Shown here one piece after another: positions 29,554 through 39,756 of a stretch of 63,922 nt of DNA. The notes below the pieces were generated by a model. The model worked only from the letters and a program-made list of their open reading frames with translations, had not been told where the DNA came from and ran no database searches. Each line of letters starts with the position of its first letter. Positions within the stretch are counted from its first letter, which is position 1. The position numbers and the translations under genes are program-made. The DNA comes from Phytophthora quininea (Eukaryota; Oomycota; Peronosporomycetes; Peronosporales; Peronosporaceae). The stretch spans positions 1 to 63,922 of the forward strand of contig JAAVTG010000121.1 in NCBI GenBank assembly GCA_011947345.1, in the 5' to 3' direction.

Positions 29554-29925
29554 TGTTAGATCCTGTCACGATGCGCATCCCAGGATAAGCTGAAGTCGGA
29601 CAAAGCCACCTGCGGCAAGCAAACGCCGCCGGACAAATGCGTTGGTTGAGGTGCGCTGCACTCGCAAGCCAACGCAGTAGACTAGTTGCTGTTTGTAGGA
29701 AGTATAGTTTAGTCTAATCTACTTTGCTGGCAAACGCGAGTGGATCACGGAGCTTGCTGGTATTCCCAATTCTGCTGCAGCCTCGCAAGCTCCAGCTGAG
29801 ATCTACTTGCTGCTGCCTGCTGAAGGCTTCTGCCTCAGCACGTCCGTGTTCGACTCTCGTATACCCATGCCTACTACTCGAAGCCAAGGTGCTGGCGAAG
29901 AGGAGTGCAATCCTACTTTACCACT
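29554..29925 (+). repeat. Copia-2 3' LTR
   Basis: 372 bases, two substitutions from the 5' LTR (both near the 3' end). Confidence 0.95.
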
Positions 29926-30306
29926 CTAGCAGCACCTTTGACCCCATGTTGTTGGTCGCTGAATTCGTCGATCGCAAGACTGGAACGGAGTGTCGCGTTG
30001 CTGTCGAAGGGAACCAAGCGCCAAGATGGCGGTGTGCTACTTGAATGGGGCAGTCCCTTGCTCTCCCTACTCGAGAAGAGCAAGCACTTCAGGGAGAGCC
30101 GCGACCAATACCAACCGGTCGGACGAATTGCACAGACCCACAGCGGGTTCACGCACAAGGAGTACTCCATCGAAGCTGCTGCTGGTGTCGACCTGACGTT
30201 ACTGCTACTGATGTGGCACGTGAGATACGAGTATCTGAGGCGGGAAGGAAGCAGCACCTCGGCGGCGGTCAACTCGTCGGTCGCCGCGTCGATTTGCGCA
30301 TCGTAA
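29926..30306 (+). pseudogene. LURP-one/tubby-like paralog 5, displaced 3' part
   Basis: Resumes as SSTFDPMLLVAEFVDRKTGTE. It shifts frame where a G run is one base shorter than in paralog 3 (gaagggaacc against gaaggggaacc), and again at cttgaatgg against cttggaatgg. The rest (SPLLSLLEKSKHFRESRDQY, EAAAGVDLTLLLLMWHVRYEY) is open to TAA 30304-30306. After the YEYLRR codons it loses similarity to paralog 3 and ends in an unrelated Ser/Ala-rich tail. Confidence 0.85.
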
Positions 30307-30546
30307 AGCGAAGCAGCAGCACTCGGGCAGCCAAAGAATCGAGCATTACTTTGAAGTCCATGGGAATTTTCAGCGCAAAATGGTTTTGGCCCACTCAGTT
30401 GTTGCGACTTTATATTCAATCGCGAATACTACGGAAAAAATCTACGTGTTGCTGCATCTGCTCAGCTTAATCTCCACCTTTCGTGAACTGTCCCGCGAAT
30501 CGCTGAGCGATGACACTACGATTGAGGAAACTTAGAGGGAAGAATT

Positions 30547-30589
30547 TTTTGGGGTCAAGTTTGGGTCAGGTCAAGTTCGGGTCAAGTTC
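30547..30589 (+). repeat. MULE-1 left terminal inverted repeat
   Basis: 43 bases made of units of the form GGGTCAAGTT. They match the reverse complement of 33417-33458 with two mismatches and one gap. Further gacttgaccc units follow to about 30660. Confidence 0.75.
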
Positions 30590-31347
30590 AAAATTTAGTT
30601 TTTTTCTGAAACTTGATCCTAAAACTTGACCCAACTCGTGACTTGACCAACCTCTATTCTGTGATATTGAATAAATTCTCATACTTTATTCATGAAACTT
30701 TCACTTTTTAGAGGAGGTTGTTTGCCGCACTAGTCGAGCAGTGATTATTCACTTCAACTTTAACTTTTGATTGAATTGGCTCGATTAACGCCAAAGCAAA
30801 ACCGATAGGAAATACCATAAGTAAGTCAACCATTCGAAAAAATTTCGAAGATATTGGTGCACTGAGTGTGTGTCAACGTTTCTAAACGCATGGTTCGGGT
30901 TCAAATCCCGTCGTGTCCTACTCTTCACGTAAGGTTCGTCGCTCATCCGTCCGCCGATGTCCGTTCCGTTCACCCATATGGTAATATGCATTGCATTCTG
31001 GGCTAACCTACCCAGTTGTCAGTGGTGACAGGGCAAAGGTCAGATACATGAGAACGATGTGGCAATAGAGGGACACGGGAGTAAGTTTTTGACGTTGGTA
31101 ATTGTACATGATATTTATGTACTTTCTTGTATCGGATACATTCCAGGTCCTCCCAAACAGGGTACAAACAGCGAAATTATAGTGCTACAAATTCTAAATA
31201 AATTAAAATGTTGAACAGCTCACTTATGCACTAATCAACTAAGTTTCAGCTTGATTTTTATTATTAGATCTCAGACACTCAAAAGCCCCCGGCATAAAAC
31301 TAAGACCTAACTATTGCCAATGAATGAAAATGGTGCATACAAACCGT

Positions 31348-33170
31348 CTAGTACGCAGGCGATTGCGATTCCTCCGACGAGGCAAATGACTCAGTGGCCA
31401 CCACGGACGAATTATCGGAGTCGGAAAATCTTCCTGGTGCTGACTGTGAGTCTTCGTGGGCGGGTGCTCGAACAATTCGGTTGGAAATATCGTCCAACAG
31501 CTGTGCATTCTGCCGACTCTGCTCTTCGATTACTCCGATAAATTGAGTGACGTCTGGATGAGGCACTGCAAAAGCCTCATTTAGTGCCCGATTATAGCGC
31601 TCTAGAGGATTGTTGGTCCGATTCACGATGTCCTCTCGCAAGCCGTAGATATTCCACGACTCTGGCTTGAACTTCTTGATTCATGTGTTCTTGAAATATT
31701 TCCAAAAGCGTTTCCACTTCTCCGTCGAATATTGGATGCCAAGTTCTTCACAGTCGTCCTTGATCAAATTTTCACCTCGCGTTGCCCTCTGTTCATAATC
31801 TCACTGCGACGAATTACTGTTAATTTGTCGAGACAACCTTCGGCCATAGCAACAGCAACTTCTTGGGGTGGTATCCTCAACTTTAGTAACTTTCGACGAA
31901 GAGCTTGCTTAAAGTGAAACAGGCAACCAATAATTCGAGCCTCTGGAAACTGGTTCTTGGCGGCTTTTATCATGGCATACTCGAAGTCACATACGACGTG
32001 CGTCGGTCTAAGCTTTTGATCGCAAGCCATGAACACAAAGTGTAGCAAATGTTCCTAAACTTGAGCCGTCTTGCCGGTAGTCAACACGTAAAACACCGGT
32101 AGATAGACATCTGAAATGGCGTCGTGAGTCATTAAAATGACGAGTTGGTAAAACTTAGTCGGCACACACTTGTACGTTGCGTCCATGAATAGAGAGCTTT
32201 GCCGCTGCTTCATACGATCGACCAAGTGGAGGTGTCCCCAGCCAATAACGCGGTGCAACACTTCGTCTTCGTAGTACGTGTACGTGAAGTGAAATTGGAA
32301 AAACTTGAGATCCGGGCTATTTTTAACGTTGCACAAAGGTTCACTTTCAATGCGACCATAAATTTCTCGGCCGAAATGTTTCGCTCTTGTTCGATATAGC
32401 CGGCCTAAAACTTGCGTTTTAGTCGCCCCACGGACAATCTGCGTGTCATCGCCATAAAACCGATCACGGACAGTCAACCATGCTTGTTTTGGTGGCATGG
32501 TCACGTTACGAAGTGCCAGCGTATCCGTGAAATCCAGCATCTGCTCTTTGCAGTCGACGGTCACCGGTGGAGGTCCTTGCTCAGCAGGCTGATTACGATC
32601 AGGATTGCATGCTGGTTTGTGAACTCCTTCCACCCATGCAGCGTTTGGAGTTATCGCTAGTTTTGCCCGACAGCCGGTACGTCTGCGCACGCTGCAGCGA
32701 TGAAGCTCCGATAAACCGCTCGCCCAGTAATACGAGTAGCCATATCCGCGGTAGTAAACCGACTTCGTCTTGTCGTTGCGCACAACTTGGTCGTGAACGC
32801 CATGTTGACTTGTACCTGGAACAGGGTCGTCATCATCACCAGCACCGTCTCCTGGTACTTGAATATTATCAGTGTCCCCTGGCTCATCGTCACCTCCTGG
32901 CTCACCATTTATGCCTGTGGTTGTTGCAGTTGGACCACGATACGGAGACCCTTCGTAGTCGAACGAAGCAGACTTGTAACTACTCGAATCGGATTGAGCG
33001 TCTTCTTCTGCTTGAAAGCCGTCGGATTCGGATTGGTCGGACATGGAATCGTCGAACGACATCGACATTGCAACGGAGTGGGTGCACCCGTCGCTAGCTT
33101 GGACCGGAGAGGGGCGCAATACGAAGACCGTGTCTGGTTTGGGGGAAATAGACTCTGTGGCGTGGGCCAT
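31348..33170 (-). pseudogene. MULE-1 transposase (FLYWCH-like finger + MULE DDE domain)
   Basis: ATG 33170. The N-terminal 130 residues are acidic and Ser-rich. A FLYWCH-type finger follows (CSVRRRTGCRAKL...VEGVHKPAC). The MULE transposase domain starts at SSLFMDATYKCVPTKF (first Asp), continues FYVLTTGKTAQ, then meets an in-frame TAG (32055-32057). It resumes in the same frame as HVVCDFEYAMIKAAKNQFPE (second Asp) and CLFHFKQALRRKL. A shift at an A run (about 31770) and a TGA in place of an expected Trp codon precede the C-terminal piece NRTNNPLERYNRALN. It is inactive as written. Confidence 0.8.
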
Positions 33171-33416
33171 TGAATTAAAGCCGACACATGATTGGCTGAC
33201 GTTAAATCTGTTCTGTTACCCAATCAGCGGATGCCAACGCACCGCAGCCTTGATGCGTGCCGTTGTACCTATTTATGTATTTAGTGTGGCTATAAACGAA
33301 ATTTATATAACTCTCTGTGATAGTTGATAGGGGTTGACCCAAACTTGACCCAAATAAAACTTGACCAGAACTTGACCCATAAAAGGCATCTTGACCCGAC
33401 TTGACCCCAATAAAAT

Positions 33417-33458
33417 GGACTTGATCCGAACTTGACCTGACCCAAACTTGACCCAAAA
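33417..33458 (-). repeat. MULE-1 right terminal inverted repeat
   Basis: 42 bases, inverted partner of 30547-30589. The inner side, 33325-33416, carries further cttgaccc units. Confidence 0.75.
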
Positions 33459-33470
33459 GACCCAAAGGAG

Positions 33471-33629
33471 GCAAGGCTGATTGCTGAGTTCGTGGACGAT
33501 GGTGAGGTGGTGCTGCAATATGTCTCGACTACTGATAACGTAGCCGACATCTTCACCAAGGCGCTTGGTCCTCAGCGGTTCGAGTTTCTGCGCGAGAAGC
33601 TCAGCATGGAGAACGTACTGGATGCCTAG
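33471..33629 (+). pseudogene. Copia pol 3'-end fragment
   Basis: LIAEFVDDGEVVLQYVSTTD, ADIFTKALGPQRFEFLREKL and SMENVLDA are the closing residues of a Copia RNase H region. Nothing upstream belongs to it; MULE-1 abuts its 5' side and Gypsy-2 is inserted just after its stop. Confidence 0.8.
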
Positions 33630-33649
33630 AAATTGGTGGCCAAGTAAGC

Positions 33650-33802
33650 TGTTCCCTCTGTTGGTCGAATTTTGAAGTGAATTGATATCTAGTGTTTTCC
33701 TGTGTGGGTTTCTGGCAGCTCCTACGGGTATTTCTAGTGGTTTCTTAACTGCTCAATCCTTGAGTGTGCTTGGTGACGGCAGAACGTCGTCCGCGAGCAA
33801 CA
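33650..33802 (-). repeat. Gypsy-2 3' LTR
   Basis: 153 bases, TGTT...AACA ends. A purine-rich AACGGAGGGAAG precedes it on the minus strand. Confidence 0.9.
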
Positions 33803-33828
33803 CTTCCCTCCGTTAAAAGTAAATTTTC

Positions 33829-35484
33829 TTATGATCGCAGCTGCAGACCGAGTTCAACTGCCAGCTTCTTGACCCCTGAGGTTTCTTGGTTCTTCACCAC
33901 GAAATGTTTCACTGCTACTGGCACGTCCTCGAGAAGGTTTCTAGCGGGCTCCCGCGAATTTTCCTCCTCGCTGAGGCCTCGCCACTTGACTATCAGCTCG
34001 TGTCGTTTTTCAGCGCTGTTGTAGCGGGCTTGTAGCAATTCTTCAACCACGTGGCCTTCTCCGTTGTGGGCAACTTGTGCCAGTAGATCTTCCGTGATTC
34101 CAAGCGTAGCGTCTGCAAAAACCTTGAGCCGGCTGGCATGTGCTTCTAGGCGTTCTCCAGTCAACAGATTTTCGACAACGAAGACCCAATTTGAAGAAGT
34201 GTCTACCACACGGGCTGGCCCACACCATTTCACGCGCAGCTTGGAGCGTCGGTGCGACCAGACCTCTGCATACAAAACGAAATCGCCAATAGCAAATTGT
34301 GCCATCTTCGAACCACTTTTGCTTGCTTTCTTCCGCCCTTTGCTGCGTGCATTTTCACGCTCAGTGGCCACTTTCTTATGCAATATTTCCAACGCCTTCT
34401 GCAGCTTGTTGAAATGAATCCCTCGGATGGCTCGAATTGCTTCCATGGTCGCTGGTTCAATGGCATCTGAAATCGCCATTGGCTCCAGTGGGTTCATGGC
34501 AGTAAGCCCCGTCATAGCAGTGACTGGCGCCACCCCGCCAAAAGACTGTGAAGGGAAATTGTTTAATACCATTTGCACAACTTCGATCACACGTGGCCAG
34601 TCTGTATCGGCTAACCGCCACTCCGAAAGTAAAACACGACAGCACCTGAGAACTTCCCGCATCACGACTTCCACCGTACCATTCGCCCAAGGGCATCGGG
34701 CGGTGGTAAAGTGATGGTGGACACCGAGAGCCCGCTGTAAAGCGTGGATGACCGAGTTCTTGAAATGGGTCCCCTGATTAGAGACCCACGTGCGGCAAAC
34801 TCCGAAAGTTGCAAACCAGTCCATGAGCACTTCATAGGTTGTGTCGGCTGTTGCCTCCTTGGTTGGCACAAGCCACACGTAATTTGCTGCATCATCTTTG
34901 AGCGCGAGGACATACGTGTCCCCAGTTTTAGCAGGACCCAGGTAAAGAAAATCAAAATGCAGCACCTCATTCGGTTTCTCAGCATGGAGAGCTTCACCGA
35001 GCGGGCGAGGAAAAGGTGGCCCACCCGTAACACTAGCGCAGTGAAAACATTTGGCCACGAATGTCTTAACATCTGCCTCCAAATTGTCCCAAACAAATAT
35101 GTTGGCGATGTGCTTCAAAGTGACAGAGGTGGTGCGATGTCCGGCAGCTCCGAAATGGCCGATGATACACACGCGAAGCTGAAGGTCGACTGCTTCCTTC
35201 GGCAACCAAATGCGACCGCCAGTGTCATGCAGGATCCCGTCAGATCTCGTCTTCAGTTCATGTGGAATACTACCCGAAAACAAATTCTGAGCCGTTTGAA
35301 AGTGCGCGAGCGTCGGCCACGTGAAAGAGTCATCCAGTTGGGGCGAAATTGGGATCGACTCGAGCTGTAGTGCAGCGACTGTTCTAAAAGTTGACCCCAT
35401 CGAGAAAGAAGATCCGCCCAGACGTTCACGTCGCCGGCAATGTCGTGAATGTCGTAATCCAATGACATCAACTAAAGAGACCAT
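33829..35484 (-). CDS. Gypsy-2 integrase with chromodomain, second catalytic Asp lost
   Basis: A 551-codon ORF. WPTLAHFQTAQ start; HHCC finger (HFGAAGHRT...CFHCASV); DDE core with D in LHFDFLYLG and E in CPWANGTVEVV. The central motif reads WVSNQGTHFKN where WVSDQG is expected, a single G-to-A change (AAT for GAT), so catalysis should be lost. The C-terminal chromodomain is at VVEELLQARYNSAEKRHELI and VKWRGLSEEE. Intact length otherwise. Confidence 0.85.
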   Translation of the reverse strand: MVSLVDVIGLRHSRHCRRRERLGGSSFSMGSTFRTVAALQLESIPISPQLDDSFTWPTLAHFQTAQNLFSGSIPHELKTRSDGILHDTGGRIWLPKEAVDLQLRVCIIGHFGAAGHRTTSVTLKHIANIFVWDNLEADVKTFVAKCFHCASVTGGPPFPRPLGEALHAEKPNEVLHFDFLYLGPAKTGDTYVLALKDDAANYVWLVPTKEATADTTYEVLMDWFATFGVCRTWVSNQGTHFKNSVIHALQRALGVHHHFTTARCPWANGTVEVVMREVLRCCRVLLSEWRLADTDWPRVIEVVQMVLNNFPSQSFGGVAPVTAMTGLTAMNPLEPMAISDAIEPATMEAIRAIRGIHFNKLQKALEILHKKVATERENARSKGRKKASKSGSKMAQFAIGDFVLYAEVWSHRRSKLRVKWCGPARVVDTSSNWVFVVENLLTGERLEAHASRLKVFADATLGITEDLLAQVAHNGEGHVVEELLQARYNSAEKRHELIVKWRGLSEEENSREPARNLLEDVPVAVKHFVVKNQETSGVKKLAVELGLQLRS

Positions 35485-37101
35485 CGGTGGAGTTTATCTG
35501 CAGTATACTTTGGCACCGCTGATGATCCTGTCACCGGTGCGAAAATGTAACGCAGATTGCGGTGGTCGGTATACAAATTAAAACGATCGGGGCGCCTCAC
35601 AAGATAATCCGCCCGCCTGCACGTCTCCACAATGGCAAAAGCCTCTTTTTCGACAATTGCCCAACGTTTAGCTCCGCACGAAAACGTGCCGCTGAGTATC
35701 ATTAGAGGTTCATGGTGTTACTCAACGAAATCTCGCAGGAGGTGATCAGTAGGAACTTGCGTAATTGCCGCTCCCCAGTGTGCATCGCTCGCATCCGCAA
35801 ACATACAGAGGCGTTTGGCTGGGTCAGGATGTGCCAACGTGAGCGCATGTTCAAGCGCACTTTTGAGTGTTGAAGAGCGCCACTTTCCAGGTCAGACCAA
35901 CCGACATCCTGCAGTAGAACCCGACGCACCTGCGATTTTTTCGTCCTCCTGCCGCCGAGTAGACCTTTTCCATGAACGTGGCCAATGGGAAAACCAGCTT
36001 ATTGTACGCAGGAATCGCCGGACGCATCCAATTCAGCGCGCAAATAAACTGCTGTAGTTCTTGCCCAGTCGTCCGTGCGGGCAGTTTGCGGAGGGCTCTA
36101 ATTCGGGCCGGGTCATGACGAACACCCTCGCTCGAGACTACCCGGCCGCACCACAAGGCTTCGGTCATGTAAAACTTGCACTTGGCTGGGTTAAGCTTTA
36201 GACCTTTGTCAGCGCAGATCGCCAGCACCCGGCGCATCCGCACCAGTAAATCGGGTGGAGAAATTGCATACCCGAGAAGATCATCGATCCAGATGAGGAG
36301 TTCATTGTTGAATAAATCGCCGAACATGGCTTGGACCGTGGATTGCACGTAGGCGACACTGTTGGACCCTCCCATGAGGACACGCGTGGGCGTGATCACA
36401 CCCATTTCCGTGAGAATTGAGTAAATTTGCTGGCATTCGGGCGCTACCCCGAACTGCCAGAAACCTTTAAAGAAATCAAAAGAGAAATAGCACTGACAGC
36501 CTCGGAGTCGATCAAATTCGACTTCGAGAATTGGCATTGGCCACACCACTGGCACCACGCGTTTGTTCGCCTCGCGCACATCCACAGTCATGCGGTGGTC
36601 GTCTCCCTTGGGCACAATGTGAGGCGGTGAGCACCATTTACTTGACGGATTCCGGTAGCAAAGTCCTGCGTCTAGCAGCATCTGAACATGGCGCGCCAGA
36701 AATTCTCGGTGTGCTGCGGAATAGCGTCGCGATCGGCATCGGACCGGCGATGCTCCTGGTTTCAGCTTTATCTGCATAGGAGGCATGTCCACTAGTGGAT
36801 CACTCCCAAGCGCCAGTCGAAACACATCAATGTGTTCTTCAAGAAGCGCGTGGACCGCCTCGAGAAATTCAACCGGTGCACCCATAGCTTTTACTTCATC
36901 GATTCCACGCTGGAGGGCGTGTCGGACTTTATCGCTGTCGGCTGCGGTTGCATCCGGCACAGGAAAGCATGCGGCCTCCTCCGCATCACTGAGACTGTCT
37001 TCTTCGGGTGTGCTCTCGACCTTCTGCACGCCGTACGCACAGACGTCCGTACGAAGGCCGGATACTTCCAAATCGCTGAAATCATATTCCGGCTGCACCA
37101 T
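35472..37101 (-). pseudogene. Gypsy-2 reverse transcriptase and RNase H
   Basis: The frame 37101-35851 holds the RT: KLKPGASPVRCRSRRYSAAH, FSFDFFKGFWQFGV, catalytic LLIWIDDLLGYA, CKFYMTEALWCGRVV and LQQFICALNWMRPAI. It shifts at about 35940 into the frame carrying DVGWSDLE (connection) and again at 35702 for the RNase H piece EKEAFAIVETCRRADYLVRR and LYTDHRNLRYIFAP. Downstream it links to the integrase ORF. Confidence 0.8.
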
Positions 37102-38984
37102 TTGAGCAGACTCGATGAGCTTTTAGGATCATAATCCAAGCGCTCCATGACTGCGTCGGACAGCAAAATGTCACCAACGCGATCTGGCAGCGGCCCCGGA
37201 GACATCAAACAGCTCACGTTTCGCAACACGAGCGGCCCTCCGGGCGTCTCAAAATGCAAAGTCAACAGCGTTTCGCCCGTCATCGTAATCGGCGTCGGCC
37301 CCACTCCTTTTATCACATGCGGTACTTTTGGTTTTCGTCGAGGAAGCCACACGTGATTGTCTTCCAGCTTCTGCACTAAACTAGGAGCGATCATGCTCAC
37401 TTTGGCAGCGCTGTCAGGTTTGACAAAAGTGTCTACTGAGTCCATGACTCGGCAGGCCAGAGTCCGTCTGGTGGATTGATCGTTGAAGTCACTAAGGCGC
37501 GCAATAGCCACAGAACTTTGTGGGCGAGCCTTCTTGCCGGTGTTGGTCTCATAAAGCTCCTTTGCTTCAGCAAAATCCTGCACTTGGGGGCACTGAAAAA
37601 CGGAATGCGTCAGATCACTGCACTTGAAGGATGCTCGCACTGGTTTTGGTCCGCTGACGTCCGTCGCCTTAGGTTTCCGATCAGACTGGCCACTTCGTCC
37701 CTTTTAGCGGTGGCTGCAGCCTGTGAAGAAACTCCAACACTCTGTGGCGCCTCATTGCGACGTGGTTTATCCGGTTTTCCTCCCCATTTGCGAACGTTCT
37801 TTCCTCGCTGCTGCTGCTGGCTCGAGCTACTAGTACCGGAGCCACTACCAACAAGGTGAGTCTCAAACTTCATAAACTCTTCGACTTGTGGCTTCAGCCA
37901 TCGGAGAAACGCGGTGAAATCCTTTTAACCTTTTTCCCTGTCGGCCTCTCCAGGTTTTCTTTGATTGCAGACCGGAAAACTTGAGGACGTAAGACTTCTA
38001 CCAGGTAGCCTACGACTCGTTTGGGATCTTTATGGATGATACTCTCCATGTTAACACCGTCCACAGTCTTGTAAAAGTCAGCGAGGAGGCATGACATCCT
38101 CGACTCTGCGTCCAGCAAGTTCACGTCCATGGCCAGAGCTTGCATCGCTACATCCAAACGCTGGTAAGCCGTGTAGTCTGTGGTTCGAGCGTCGAGGAAA
38201 TATTTTTCCAGTCGTCCTCAGTAACTTCTTTTTCGGTTTTGAACAGCCCGAAGCGGCAAATTCTTACCAACGAGCTCTGCTCAATGCACGCCCCGATCGG
38301 CATGACAAAAATTTGCGTTTGAGTACCTTGATTCAAGGCATCGACTCGGCGCTTGTACACCATGTAACTATCCATCAAGTCACGTTTTTCCTTCTTGGAA
38401 CTGCCGCGATAAAGCGGTGGAACGGGCATATTCGCACCAGTCGCTAACGTTACCGTCGGCATTTTCTCCGAGCTGTCGCGGTCCTCATTTTCTCGTGGTC
38501 ATTGCCTCCGGTATTTGAGCGAAAAGCCCCATCGAGCTTCCACGTGCGGGCGGACCGCTTCGGCCAGACTTTCCAGCCGTTGTCCTTGTTCGCCTACTGC
38601 TGCCTCTGCAGCTTCTAGGAGCTGCACGTGTTTCTCAATTTGTTTTCGCTGCTCAGCCATTTGCCGTCGGAACTGCTCATGATGCTCTTGTAGCGCCATC
38701 TGACGCTCATGTTGCTGTTGCAGGTACTCCGACGTCTGTGTCGCTATAGCGTCTTGCTGCTGTTTAACTTGGTTGATTTGTTCCACAGTAGAATGGTGGG
38801 CAGCTGCCGAGCACTGCGCCAGTTGATCAATCTGTCGCCTTGTGTCTTGGTCAGCGATGCTTCGCTGGACAGCCATTGTGGTCGTCGTTTCTTGCGTCAC
38901 TATAATGTCATCTTCCGTGCGGATTGGCATCTCAGCAAGGTCAGACTGCCTGACCATCGCACCATCGCCCAGGTCTTGCTCCAT
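36891..38984 (-). pseudogene. Gypsy-2 gag and protease, broken into pieces
   Basis: ATG 38984 opens a Gln/Glu-rich coiled-coil gag N-terminus of about 160 residues (EQINQVKQQQDAIATQ). The capsid part follows in two frames (38462-38148 and 38157-37894), then a low-complexity linker, a knuckle-like CSDLTHSVFQCP and an aspartic-protease region around VKPDSAAKVSMIAPSLV. There the usual D-S/T-G reads D-S-A, a likely inactivating change. Confidence 0.65.
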
Positions 38985-39014
38985 AGCTCTTCCGAGAGGA
39001 GCTAAAGAATTCTT
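38985..39014 (-). other. Gypsy-2 leader with palindrome AAGAATTCTT
   Basis: 30-base leader between 5' LTR and gag ATG. It starts with a perfect 10-base palindrome followed by TAG, as in Gypsy-1. No canonical primer-binding site. Confidence 0.5.
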
Positions 39015-39167
39015 TGTTCCCTCTGTTGGTCGAATTTTGAAGTGAATTGATATCTAGTGTTTTCCTGTGTGGGTTTCTGGCAGCTCCTACGGGTGTTTCT
39101 AGTGGTTTCTTAACTCCTCAATCCTTGAGTGTGCTTGGTGACGGCAGCACGTCGTCCGCGAGCAACA
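39015..39167 (-). repeat. Gypsy-2 5' LTR
   Basis: 153 bases, three substitutions from the other LTR. Confidence 0.9.
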
Positions 39168-39172
39168 TAAGC

Positions 39173-39756
39173 ATTCCTAGCTTGGGGGTGTGCAGACCTG
39201 GTTTGGTTCGCGGTGTGTGCAGACCTGGTTTGGTTTGTGGCGTGAGACCTGGAGTTGGATTCCGGTAGTACTTGTCGTACCAGTGCAGCTTGTACGGGCA
39301 GACGCACGTGAAGTGGGAGTATGAGATCGAAGCACTGGAGAGGTGGCTGATCTGATTTCCCGTGCTCTGCGTACAGCTGCATGGAGATGCTGCCTGTCTT
39401 AGATTGTATTTTTAGTGGCCTCTATCCCGGCGTCGTGTGCTGGCGGAATCTCGAGTAGCTAGCAGGTGCGCTAGTGGAACCTCGACACCTACTTCGAATG
39501 GCTTTTCGGAGTGACTGCCACACGTACAGCTTGCGTCCGAGGAGGTTTTGTAGCCAGAGGCTTTCCTCCTGTTCACAGACACAGACAAATACATCGATCG
39601 CTTCGGCGATCACTTTTGGTTTTTCTACCTACTCCACACTCGACCTCTTCCTCCTCTCGCGTCCGCTCCAGGCTCCTCTTCCCACCGCTTCGCTACTCTA
39701 CTCAACTACGCAAGAACTCGAGTGCAACAAGAGCTCTGTCAAACCAAAAGCTCTTA
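39173..39756. other. Non-coding stretch with a short tandem repeat
   Basis: Contains two adjacent copies of GTGTGCAGACCTGGTTTGGT (39187-39240) and no convincing ORF. A short peptide-like match to a Gypsy RNase H end (39300-39360) is too weak to call. Confidence 0.4.

Larger units (their letters stand above)
23329..29925 (+). mobile_element. Copia-2, LTR retrotransposon inserted in paralog 5, TSD ctagc
   Basis: A 6597-base Ty1/Copia element. LTRs of 372 bases (23329-23700 and 29554-29925) differ by two substitutions that I can find. The target duplication ctagc (23324-23328, 29926-29930) rejoins paralog 5 exactly (DDTSSTFDP). A purine tract CAAGTGGGAG precedes the 3' LTR. The coding region is defective. 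Confidence 0.95.
30547..33458 (-). mobile_element. MULE-1, Mutator-like element with repeat-array ends
   Basis: Bounded by inverted ends built from many copies of cttgaccc/gggtcaag, with a FLYWCH-plus-MULE transposase between them on the minus strand. A flanking duplication could not be identified. The 750 bases between the left end and the transposase (30660-31310) hold no ORF. At about 30886-30925 they contain a tRNA-like promoter B box (GGTTCAAATCCCG), possibly a SINE remnant. Confidence 0.75.
33650..39167 (-). mobile_element. Gypsy-2, chromodomain LTR retrotransposon, TSD taagc
   Basis: A 5518-base element on the minus strand. LTRs of 153 bases (33650-33802, 39015-39167) differ at three positions, so it is older than Gypsy-1. 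The duplication taagc is at 33645-33649 and 39168-39172. All pol domains are recognisable but split over several frames. Confidence 0.95.

Noticed and set aside
33459..33649. Left end of a full Copia element
   Set aside because: Only the last 50 codons of pol are present; no LTR pair or upstream coding sequence belongs to it.
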